The notes under the pieces are model-generated. The model ran no database searches, was not told where the DNA came from, and worked only from the letters and a program-made list of their open reading frames with translations. A stretch of DNA of 5,628 nucleotides, from NCBI GenBank assembly GCA_964559205.1, contig CAZLHV010000210.1, forward strand, positions 1-5,628. The letters run 5' to 3'. Shown here piece by piece: positions 1-5,628 of the stretch. Made by a program: the position numbers and the translations under genes. This DNA is from GWF2-43-63 sp964559205 (GTDB lineage: Bacteria > Bacteroidota > Bacteroidia > Bacteroidales > DTU049). The number at the start of each line of letters is the position of its first letter. Within the stretch, counting starts at the first letter, position 1.

Positions 1-1146
1 GAGAGCCAAAACATTGAATAAGAGCTCTGTACCAAGCCTTCGGTACACCAGCAATAATGAACTTTGCGATGAAACCACGAATCGAACTGCGTAATAGATG
101 GTGAAAATAACCAGGATATCTCCTGCATCTGCCCACTCGCTCCCGAAAACAAAGCCGAACACATTATCGCCCCAGATCATCACTGCAATGACTGGAAGGG
201 CAATGATGGCTGTTAGACGTGAGGTGGTTTTTAGAAACAATGGCAGCACCGAACGACCAGCATTCTTCATTTCCACCGCCTTCTGGTAATACACCTGTCC
301 TACCGAGCCTGCTACCAGAGACAATGGGGTATTAAACATCCTGATAATCAAAGAGTAAAACCCTACAATTAGTACATCAAAATACCAGCCCAGCATAAAT
401 ATGGGAGCCTGTTCTTTCAAAATATTCAAAAAAATGCCCAATCCGCTTTTTACAGGATATTCGCGATATTCAACCAGCTGCTTTTTGATCTGAGCACATG
501 TGATGAGCTTCATCAGGCGCCGGAGACGCATTTTCCCAGTATAGTAAATTCCGAGAAGCAACTGGCCAGCAAGTGAAGCCACAATCATGGCACCGGAAAA
601 ATAAGCGGCTGCACCAAACCCGAGGTTCAGCAGGGTCGCCGAACTGCTTTGTACAATTCGTCCGGTCGACAATACCGCAAAACGGCGATGTCGGTTATGC
701 CAATAATTGCCTGCCTGAATCACTCCGTTCGACAACACTGCCAGAGGGATGAGCCATAGAAATGATTCAATTTCCGGCATGTCGAGACTTTTGCTGATCT
801 GGGTTCCAAAGAGCAACACAGGTATGAAAAGCAGAACCGAAAAGCCTATTGCAATCACTATACAACCTGCAAAAAGATTCATGGCCTCCCTGTCGCTCTT
901 TGGAAGAAGCAATGCCAGCTCATACCGGCCATTTGCCACCACTGAAAACACGCCGGCAATGGCAAAAAAAGTTCCCCATACACCAAAATCCTGAGGAGTA
1001 AACATGCGTGTCAATACGGGCATGATTAAAACCGGCAAAATCAAAGCAACTGATGAACCCGATAGTAGCACCACGACATTTTTCAAAAATTCATGTCGCC
1101 GTAGTCTTGCTGTCAATTGACGAATGCGATTCACCCTTTTGGCCAC
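1..1146 (-). CDS. Wzx-type polysaccharide flippase (MOP superfamily), C-terminus cut by window edge
   Basis: An uninterrupted minus-strand frame of 382 codons enters from the left edge and has no stop inside the window. It encodes a very hydrophobic protein with about ten visible membrane segments (roughly residues 22-45, 55-75, 92-115, 128-145, 165-202, 235-280, 311-333, 343-367). The N-terminus is typical of bacterial polysaccharide-export flippases: a basic start, then FLKNVVVLLSGSS, PVLTRMFTPQDFG (residues 43-55) and GRYELALLLPKSD (73-85). Such proteins move undecaprenyl-linked glycan units across the inner membrane. Relatives usually have about 410-440 residues, so some 30-60 are missing. 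I chose GTG at 1146 (MAKRVNRIRQ). GTG at 1134 is also possible, and an upstream in-frame GTG at 1185 lies before the predicted -7 box and is unlikely. The gene diverges from the glycosyltransferase operon and presumably exports its product. The family is well supported; the exact substrate is not. Confidence 0.9.
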   Translation of the reverse strand, partial: MAKRVNRIRQLTARLRRHEFLKNVVVLLSGSSVALILPVLIMPVLTRMFTPQDFGVWGTFFAIAGVFSVVANGRYELALLLPKSDREAMNLFAGCIVIAIGFSVLLFIPVLLFGTQISKSLDMPEIESFLWLIPLAVLSNGVIQAGNYWHNRHRRFAVLSTGRIVQSSSATLLNLGFGAAAYFSGAMIVASLAGQLLLGIYYTGKMRLRRLMKLITCAQIKKQLVEYREYPVKSGLGIFLNILKEQAPIFMLGWYFDVLIVGFYSLIIRMFNTPLSLVAGSVGQVYYQKAVEMKNAGRSVLPLFLKTTSRLTAIIALPVIAVMIWGDNVFGFVFGSEWADAGDILVIFTIYYAVRFVVSSQSSLLLVYRRLGTELLFNVLAL

Positions 1147-1162
1147 TATTAATATTAACCCG

Positions 1163-1193
1163 CAAATGTAAATAAAATCTACCACCTCTTCAG
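1163..1193 (-). promoter_or_regulatory. Bacteroidota-type promoter for the flippase gene
   Basis: Read on the minus strand, TACATTTG (1170 to 1163) matches the Bacteroidota -7 consensus TAnnTTTG exactly. CTG (1193 to 1191) lies 20 nt upstream, where the -33 TTG is expected, giving two of three bases at normal spacing. Transcription would begin around 1156-1160, leaving only about 10-14 nt before the GTG at 1146. This is a motif match only; the short leader is inferred. Confidence 0.5.
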
Positions 1194-1203
1194 TTCATAT
1201 AAA

Positions 1204-1222
1204 ACAGTCGTTTATCGACTGT
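1204..1222. repeat. Perfect 7-bp inverted repeat in the divergent promoter region
   Basis: ACAGTCG (1204-1210) and CGACTGT (1216-1222) are exact reverse complements separated by the 5-nt spacer TTTAT. The dyad lies between the two divergent -7 boxes, where an operator or RNA hairpin could influence both genes. Read on the minus strand it is followed by a short TTTTATA stretch, but that strand begins transcription further downstream, so a terminator role is unlikely. Its function is unknown. Confidence 0.5.
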
Positions 1223-1244
1223 CAAGCCACCTTGAATTATTATG

Positions 1245-1252
1245 TAATTTTG
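1245..1252 (+). promoter_or_regulatory. Candidate -7 box for the glycosyltransferase operon
   Basis: TAATTTTG matches the Bacteroidota -7 consensus TAnnTTTG and ends 8 nt before the ATG at 1261. No TTG sits at the expected -33 distance; CTG at 1219-1221 is slightly too far. If real, transcription would start within a few bases of the ATG, giving a leaderless or nearly leaderless mRNA. A one-mismatch second box, TGCATTTG, overlaps at 1251-1258. Confidence 0.4.
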
Positions 1253-1260
1253 CATTTGAT

Positions 1261-2355
1261 ATGCAGCGAGTCCTTTTACTTTCCGATATCAATTCAGCCC
1301 ATACAAAAAAATGGGCCGGGGTGCTGGTTGATCAAGGTTTCATTGTTGGCATCTATTCATTATCGAAGGCTGCTGATGACTGGTACCACGCCGCCGGAAT
1401 TGAACTACTCTCGGATAGCGGATTTAAAAATAGCACTTTCGATACTTCTAAGGCCGGAAAGCTTTCCTACCTTCGTAAGCGCAAAGAAGTCCGCAAAGCT
1501 ATAGTTGCTTTTAAGCCAGACATTCTGCATGCGCACTATGCGTCGAGCTACGGCTTACTGGGAGCCATGACCGGTTTTCATCCCTATTTCATTTCTGTCT
1601 GGGGCAGCGATGTTTTATTGTTTCCCAACAATCCTCTTTCAAAAGCAATTCTGCGTTATAATTTCCGTAAAGCCGATAAAATTATTGTGTCGAGTAAAAC
1701 GCTCGATACTGCTGTACGTCGCTTCACGCGAAAAACTCCACACATTATCCCCTTTGGAATTGATACTGATTTATTTTACTGGAAAGAGCGGAAATGTGTT
1801 GATAAAATACATATCGGCACCGTGAAAACCCTCCGGCATGTGTATGGAATCGATCTGCTGGTCAGGGCTTATGCGCAAGTTGTACATGAATTACTCCCCC
1901 AAAAATCTGCTTTGACAATAGTTGGCGAAGGTCCCGAAAAGGAGAATTTGATTTTTCTTGCCGAATCACTTGGCGTGCTCAACAATATTCATTTTATACA
2001 GCCCGTAAGCCAGGCTGAACTGGTTGAAGTACTGCATACATTCGACATTGCGGTTTTTCTGTCACGCAGCGAAAGCTTTGGCGTGGCCGTGCTTGAAGCC
2101 TCTTCAACAGGACTTCCGGTAGTGGTTTCAAAAACAGGCGGATTAACCGAAGTGGTCGACGATGGCATTACAGGATTTCACGTACAGCCAGGAAACATTG
2201 CTGTTGCAGCCGATAAAATATTACAATTGATACGCGATGAATCGCTTCGCCAAAACATGGGCAAAGCAGGCCGTAACAAAGTGATGCTGGAGTATGAACT
2301 GAAAAACACTAAAGTTGCTATTGGTCAGTTATATCAGGAGGAGGCGATATCATGA
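1261..2355 (+). CDS. Family 4 glycosyltransferase (GT-B fold, retaining)
   Basis: This 364-residue protein has both Rossmann halves of a GT-B enzyme and the usual length for the family. The N-terminal half opens with RVLLLSDINSAHTKKWAG (residues 3-20), a first strand and loop, followed by DILHAHYASSYG (87-98), VWGSDV (113-118) and the interdomain PFGIDTDLF (164-172). The C-terminal half holds HIGTVKTLRHVYGIDLL (184-200), VGEGPEKENL (221-230) and SESFGVAVLEASSTGLPVV (270-288). The last contains the EX7E motif as E271 and E279, which binds the nucleotide-sugar donor. Family knowledge predicts transfer of a sugar, with retention of configuration, to a lipid-linked glycan at the cytoplasmic face of the inner membrane; donor and acceptor cannot be read from sequence. 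The ATG at 1261 precedes the first beta strand directly and no in-frame start lies shortly upstream. It is the first gene of the operon and ends in an ATGA overlap. Confidence 0.93.
   Translation: MQRVLLLSDINSAHTKKWAGVLVDQGFIVGIYSLSKAADDWYHAAGIELLSDSGFKNSTFDTSKAGKLSYLRKRKEVRKAIVAFKPDILHAHYASSYGLLGAMTGFHPYFISVWGSDVLLFPNNPLSKAILRYNFRKADKIIVSSKTLDTAVRRFTRKTPHIIPFGIDTDLFYWKERKCVDKIHIGTVKTLRHVYGIDLLVRAYAQVVHELLPQKSALTIVGEGPEKENLIFLAESLGVLNNIHFIQPVSQAELVEVLHTFDIAVFLSRSESFGVAVLEASSTGLPVVVSKTGGLTEVVDDGITGFHVQPGNIAVAADKILQLIRDESLRQNMGKAGRNKVMLEYELKNTKVAIGQLYQEEAIS
2336..2344 (+). promoter_or_regulatory. Strong ribosome-binding site for the second glycosyltransferase
   Basis: AGGAGGAGG lies inside the last codons of the upstream gene, 7 nt before the ATG at 2352. 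It fixes that start and is notable because the other starts here have no comparable Shine-Dalgarno sequence. With the ATGA overlap it suggests both fresh initiation and translational coupling. Confidence 0.7.
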
Positions 2356-3584
2356 ATATCATGCTCATAAATCATTATGCAGGATCACCGGCCATGGGCA
2401 TGGAATACCGGCCGTGGTACATGGCACGTGAATGGGCGAAAGCAGGACATCAGGTGACAATCGTGGCTGCCACAAGCGCTCATGTGCGAACCGTGCAACC
2501 TCGCACCAGTCATAGGTTTCAGGAAGAAATTATTGACGGCATCACCTATTTGTGGGTAAAAACCCCATCATATCAGGGAAATGGTGTCAGGCGAATTCTA
2601 AACATGATCAGCTTTTACCGCAGGCTAAAGTGCCGGGCACGCAAACTGGCAATGAAATATAAGCCCGATGCCGTCATTGCATCGTCCACATATCCGATGG
2701 ACAATTATGCTGCAGCAAAGATCGCAAGGTTTGCCAGGGCAAAGCATATTTACGAAGTACATGATTTATGGCCACTATCGCCCATGGAACTCGGCGGATA
2801 CAAGGCCTCACATCCTTTTATCAAGTATCTTCAACGAGCTGAAGATTTTGCCTATAAACATGCCGACTGCGTCATTTCCATGCTTCCTAAAACAGCAGAA
2901 TACATGCAAAGCAGAGGGCTCGATCTTCGAAAATGGCATTATGTGCCTAATGGGATTTCAATTGATGAATGGGAAAACCCACTGCCACTTCCTGAGGCAT
3001 CTCAAAAAACGATCTCGCTGATCAGGGCCGATTATCACACCATTATCGCCTATACCGGCAGCATTGGGATTGCCAATGCCTTACACACGCTTGCGGAATG
3101 CGCAGCTGATTTTCAGCAATTGGGTGTTGCTTTCGTCATTGTGGGGAAAGGACCTGAATTGCAAAATCTGAAAGGCAGGTATTCTTCTACTGAAAACCTG
3201 TTTTTTGCTGACCCGGTTGAAAAAAAATACATTCCGGCCTTGTTATCAAGTTTCGACTTACTATACATAGGTCTTCAACGACAATCGCTGTTCAGATTTG
3301 GCATTTCTCCAAATAAGCTTTTCGACTACATGATGGCAGGTAAACCCGTCATTCAGGCCATTGATGCGGGAAATGATCCGGTGGCAGAATCAGGCTGCGG
3401 AATTAGCATTGAACCTGAAAATCCGCAAGCACTTGCTGATGCGATAAAACGGATTTCTGCCATGTCGGCCCAGGAACGTTCAAAAATGGGGATGGCAGGC
3501 AGGGAATATGTCGAACAGCATCACGTCTACCATACTCTGGCTTCTTCATTTTTATCTTTCATCACCGACCAACCATTGTCATGA
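2352..3584 (+). CDS. Glycosyltransferase family 4 protein, WbuB-like
   Basis: This 410-residue GT-B protein begins with INHYAGSPAMGMEYRPWYMA (residues 6-25), a signature of the GT4 group often annotated WbuB, after a transferase of E. coli O-antigen clusters. Other landmarks are YEVHDLWPLSPM (134-145), YVPNGISIDEW (198-208), IAYTGSIGIANAL (232-244), FVIVGKGPELQNL (261-273) and FGISPNKLFDYMMAGKPVI (316-334). In this group the last block replaces the classical EX7E; the position usually Glu in xYMxAGKP is Asp325 here. The likely role is adding a sugar, possibly an amino sugar by analogy with WbuB, to a lipid-linked oligosaccharide at the cytoplasmic membrane; the actual substrate is unknown. 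The start is fixed by the strong ribosome-binding site at 2336-2344. The gene overlaps both neighbours by 4 bp (ATGA), so the three are very likely cotranscribed and coupled. Confidence 0.92.
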   Translation: MNIMLINHYAGSPAMGMEYRPWYMAREWAKAGHQVTIVAATSAHVRTVQPRTSHRFQEEIIDGITYLWVKTPSYQGNGVRRILNMISFYRRLKCRARKLAMKYKPDAVIASSTYPMDNYAAAKIARFARAKHIYEVHDLWPLSPMELGGYKASHPFIKYLQRAEDFAYKHADCVISMLPKTAEYMQSRGLDLRKWHYVPNGISIDEWENPLPLPEASQKTISLIRADYHTIIAYTGSIGIANALHTLAECAADFQQLGVAFVIVGKGPELQNLKGRYSSTENLFFADPVEKKYIPALLSSFDLLYIGLQRQSLFRFGISPNKLFDYMMAGKPVIQAIDAGNDPVAESGCGISIEPENPQALADAIKRISAMSAQERSKMGMAGREYVEQHHVYHTLASSFLSFITDQPLS

Positions 3585-4858
3585 GCAATCGTCAGAACAT
3601 CCACGGAAATATACACTACGGGCTAACCCTTGTATTGATTGTGATGTTGCCTTTGTACATGAAAGCAGCCTCTTTGGTGGTCATTCTTCTGACGCTGAAC
3701 TGGCTTGCCGAAGGTCGATTTGCTGTAAAAATTAAAAGACTCTCACGAATCCAAAGTCCATTACGGACGGTTTTCTTTTCCCTCATTTCTCTATATACTC
3801 TTCATGTCATTGCCTTGCTATACACCGACAATATGCAGGACGGTTTTTTTGAACTTGAGAAAAAACTGTCGTTTCTTGCATTTCCTTTAATATTCACTTC
3901 CTATTTTCCCTTAAACTTTCAATCCCAGCGATTAAAGCACTTTCTCTTTGCATACACCGGGTCATCATTCTCTGCCTCGGTATTTTGTGTTGGACGAGCA
4001 TTGATGAAATATGCCGAATCAGGCGACTCGTCGGTGATGTATTATCAGAATTTCACCTTTTACGAACATCCGACCTACTTTGCAATGTTTATGCTCACTG
4101 CCATGATTGTTCTGACGGGCTTTTTGGTGAATTCGTTTGCAGAACTCCGCACCAAACACAAAATCACGCTTTCAGCACTCATCGTTTGGTTTGCCATTAT
4201 CGTCATGCTGGCCAATTCAAGAGCAGCCATAATTGCCATGGCAGTAGTGATTCTTGGAACAGGGATCTACATCATGTTCCGCTCGAAAAAGTATTATATT
4301 GCCCTTATAGTTCTTGCACTCTCCGCAACAGGAGGTCTGTCGGTAAAATGGTTCATGCCCCATGTTTACGATCGATTTGCTTTTGGTCTCGATGAAGTAT
4401 TTTCGGCCCGTAAAATGAACGACATTCAGCACTGGAATGGCACTACCCTTCGTTTGCAGGTCTACTATTCAGCTTTTGAACTCATTGGCGAGAATCTTTG
4501 GACTGGTGTTTCACCGGGTGATGTGACCGATGAACTGGTTGCCTCGTACAAAAAACACGGATTTCGTCACGCAGCAGAAAGAGGCTACAATGCGCACAAT
4601 CAATATCTGCAAACGTGTCTTGGTCTTGGGATTGTTGGATTGCTTGTGTTGCTTGTGTTGTTGCTCCTGCCTTTCATTCATGCCTGGAGGAAGCGCAATC
4701 TGACGCTGATTTTATTTATTCTGATGACCGCTGTGCTATTTATGTTTGAATCGATGCTTCAGCTTCAGGCTGGCATCATGTTTATTAGTGGAGGCTTGGT
4801 CATGATCAGTGCCTTTGAACCAAAGGCCGATGAAAACCTTGACTATTCAGTTGGATAA
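3581..4858 (+). CDS. O-antigen ligase/polymerase family membrane protein (WaaL/Wzy-like)
   Basis: This 425-residue protein has about 11 hydrophobic segments (roughly 12-28, 29-43, 64-80, 97-110, 118-138, 163-185, 195-212, 213-233, 238-258, 347-366, 374-411). One large polar loop, about residues 259-345, precedes the last helices, the layout of the O-antigen ligase family (Wzy_C/O-Antigen_lig). Candidate functional residues are R214 in NSRAA at a membrane edge, and in the loop R291 in TTLRLQVYYSAF and H339 in YNAHNQYLQ. The family needs such Arg and His residues to transfer an undecaprenyl-diphosphate-linked glycan to lipid A core or another acceptor at the periplasmic face. Wzy polymerases look alike, so ligase against polymerase is unresolved; the AHNQYLQ block leans to ligase. 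ATGA coupling to the upstream transferase fixes the start. There is no obvious Shine-Dalgarno sequence. The 3' end overlaps the convergent gene by 16 bp. Confidence 0.88.
   Translation: MSNRQNIHGNIHYGLTLVLIVMLPLYMKAASLVVILLTLNWLAEGRFAVKIKRLSRIQSPLRTVFFSLISLYTLHVIALLYTDNMQDGFFELEKKLSFLAFPLIFTSYFPLNFQSQRLKHFLFAYTGSSFSASVFCVGRALMKYAESGDSSVMYYQNFTFYEHPTYFAMFMLTAMIVLTGFLVNSFAELRTKHKITLSALIVWFAIIVMLANSRAAIIAMAVVILGTGIYIMFRSKKYYIALIVLALSATGGLSVKWFMPHVYDRFAFGLDEVFSARKMNDIQHWNGTTLRLQVYYSAFELIGENLWTGVSPGDVTDELVASYKKHGFRHAAERGYNAHNQYLQTCLGLGIVGLLVLLVLLLLPFIHAWRKRNLTLILFILMTAVLFMFESMLQLQAGIMFISGGLVMISAFEPKADENLDYSVG
4640..4657 (+). repeat. Two tandem 9-bp units inside the ligase gene
   Basis: TTGCTTGTG occurs twice in direct succession and is followed by TTGTTG. 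In frame it encodes Leu-Leu-Val twice (residues 354-359) within the hydrophobic segment after AHNQYLQ. Copy-number change would add or remove three residues without shifting the frame. It may simply reflect low-complexity membrane coding. Confidence 0.6.
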
Positions 4859-5370
4859 GGCCGACGGCCGCAAGGATGGGTACACTGAGAACAGTTTCCG
4901 TTGCAACCTCTCTGATACAACACAGGCTGCATCACAAATGAAAAACTGTGAACAGAACTCCATCCGGAAACCTGACCGCTTTTGGAAATGCTTCTGATTT
5001 TCCAAAATAAAGGTGCTGAACCAGCCACGGGGAATGAAATATAAATTGCTGTATCAATGGTTGTTGTGCTTTGAGAAGTCGAAAAACCGGCATCCCAGGC
5101 GTAATTAATTTCGTAGGTAACGCCCGTATCTATCCGGTTCCACGCGAAAAGCACTGTTGTTTCGCTTGTGGAGAAAAAATCAGAAGGTGCGATGACTTTC
5201 GGTGTGTCAGGAAGGGGCTCTTCTTCGAAAATCAATTCGGTGATTAAATGGGGTTGGGCTGATGAAGCCTGAGCCATAGGTGCTCTCGATGAAACAAGGA
5301 TTACCACCACTGTAGCCACACCGACAATCATGAGTGCGGGAAACAAACGTTTAAGAAAAGTCTGAAGCAT
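4843..5370 (-). CDS. Small secreted protein with one fibronectin-III-like domain and a Cys-rich tail
   Basis: The frame encodes 175 residues from the ATG at 5370. I chose this start because it gives a textbook signal sequence: MLQTFLKR, a hydrophobic core (ALMIVGVATVVVILVSS) and a likely cleavage site after APMAQA. An upstream in-frame ATG at 5436 would add 22 residues ahead of it and cannot be excluded. A linker rich in Glu and Pro leads into one Fn3-like beta-sandwich (about residues 56-147): TVLFAWNRIDTGVTYEINYA, then PLFWKIRSISKSGQVSGW and VHSFSF, matching the W..., Y.i..a, W+ir..., SgWSsv.sF pattern. After it comes a tail with four cysteines spaced C-X3-C-X2-C-X3-C, then RRPYPTE. No catalytic motif, lipobox or sorting domain is visible. 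It is probably periplasmic or cell-surface, with a binding or structural role; the function is unknown. It converges on and overlaps the ligase gene by 16 bp. Confidence 0.72.
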   Translation of the reverse strand: MLQTFLKRLFPALMIVGVATVVVILVSSRAPMAQASSAQPHLITELIFEEEPLPDTPKVIAPSDFFSTSETTVLFAWNRIDTGVTYEINYAWDAGFSTSQSTTTIDTAIYISFPVAGSAPLFWKIRSISKSGQVSGWSSVHSFSFVMQPVLYQRGCNGNCSQCTHPCGRRPYPTE

Positions 5371-5392
5371 ACTCTGGCAAAATAAGAAGTCT

Positions 5393-5419
5393 CTCTTTGA
5401 CAATAACCCGGCCAAAGAG
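5393..5419. repeat. 7-bp inverted repeat upstream of the Fn3-like gene
   Basis: CTCTTTG (5393-5399) and CAAAGAG (5413-5419) are exact reverse complements around a 13-nt loop. If the gene starts at 5370, the hairpin lies in its leader or promoter, 22 nt upstream; with the alternative start at 5436 it falls inside coding sequence. There is no T-run after it on the minus strand, so it is not a standard terminator. Just downstream, TATTTTG resembles a -7 box but is one base short. Confidence 0.35.
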
Positions 5420-5483
5420 TAAAAATAAGCAGACATTAAATTTTCTTAAATATTCATGCTGCCAGAAAAGGAATTCAAGAAAG

Positions 5484-5628
5484 CTATTTTCCGCTTACTT
5501 TCGATAGTGATTCATCGGCAGCTTTCAGCAGTGGCTTTGCCGACAAAGGAGTGCCGGTTGCAGCAGTCATCCAAGCATCGGGTGTTTGACGGCCCAAGGA
5601 ATACATCCTTAAAACTTCCTGAGCGAAG
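5484..5628 (-). CDS. C-terminal end of an unidentified protein, possibly a zinc metallopeptidase
   Basis: A minus-strand frame enters from the right edge and runs 47 codons to a TAG at 5486-5484. The fragment includes MYSLGRQTPDAWM and AATGTPLSAKPLLKAADESL. The pattern of G-R/S, P, a short helix, (A)TG, x-x-L-S-x-x-P-L-L and a final helix recalls the last residues of gluzincin peptidases such as M2, M3 or M32 enzymes, but this is a resemblance from memory over a short stretch. The catalytic HExxH region lies outside the window. The gene is upstream of the Fn3-like gene on the same strand, 113 bp from its preferred start (47 bp from the alternative), and I see no clear terminator between them, so they could share a transcript. 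That the fragment is coding is moderately sure; the family is a guess. Confidence 0.55.
   Translation of the reverse strand, partial: FAQEVLRMYSLGRQTPDAWMTAATGTPLSAKPLLKAADESLSKVSGK

Noticed and set aside
98..994. Short plus-strand frames opposite the flippase gene.
   Set aside because: They are antisense to a continuous 382-codon membrane-protein frame with clear family motifs, and their translations show no recognisable domain.
1204..1222. The intergenic dyad as a rho-independent terminator.
   Set aside because: It lies between two divergent starts, so no transcript from these genes ends there, and the plus-strand side has no T-run.
4217..4432. A 71-codon minus-strand frame inside the ligase gene.
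   Set aside because: It is antisense to a well-supported membrane protein and has no family resemblance.
4859..4869. GGCCGACGGCC, a near-palindrome directly after the ligase stop codon, considered as a terminator.
   Set aside because: The stem is only 4 bp around a 3-nt loop and no T-run follows on either strand. It also lies in the coding sequence of the convergent gene.
4869..4905. Radical SAM C-X3-C-X2-C signature in the Fn3-like protein.
   Set aside because: The spacing matches, but the protein has a signal sequence, is short, and lacks the TIM-barrel region needed to bind SAM. Chance spacing is the simplest explanation.
4809..4997. A 62-codon plus-strand frame covering the end of the ligase gene and the antisense of the Fn3-like gene.
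   Set aside because: The minus-strand frame here encodes a convincing Fn3-like sequence, while the plus-strand translation has no recognisable features or ribosome-binding site.

Overview
This window is a piece of a cell-surface polysaccharide locus, probably from the phylum Bacteroidota. Three things point there. TAnnTTTG -7 promoter boxes sit just upstream of the divergent genes. Only one of the starts has an obvious Shine-Dalgarno sequence. The gene content (MOP flippase, GT4 transferases, O-antigen-ligase-like protein, secreted Fn3-like protein) and moderate base composition also fit. This is inference; no rRNA or phylogenetic marker is present.

Layout. Bases 1-1146 on the minus strand hold most of a Wzx-type polysaccharide flippase that runs off the left edge. 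Bases 1147-1260 are a divergent regulatory region with a -7 box on each strand and a 7-bp perfect dyad between them. From 1261 to 4858 on the plus strand lie three tightly coupled genes joined by two ATGA overlaps: a GT-B family 4 glycosyltransferase with a clear EX7E motif, a second GT4 protein of the WbuB-like type, and a polytopic O-antigen ligase/polymerase-family protein. At the right, the minus strand carries a small secreted protein with one fibronectin-III-like domain and a four-cysteine tail. Its 3' end overlaps the ligase gene tail to tail by 16 bp. The last 47 codons of a further minus-strand gene, possibly a zinc peptidase, enter from the right edge.

Working model. The two transferases add sugars to an undecaprenyl-linked glycan on the cytoplasmic face, the flippase moves the lipid-linked unit across the inner membrane, and the ligase-family protein acts on it at the periplasmic face, either joining it to an acceptor or polymerising it. 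The right-hand minus-strand genes look like a separate unit that marks the edge of the polysaccharide cluster.

I found no RNA genes, insertion sequences, CRISPR arrays, integration sites or clear intrinsic terminators. The locus looks like a fairly conventional glycan-assembly module. The less ordinary points are the very short predicted leaders in the divergent promoter, the cysteine-rich tail on the Fn3-like protein, and the convergent overlap with no room for a terminator.
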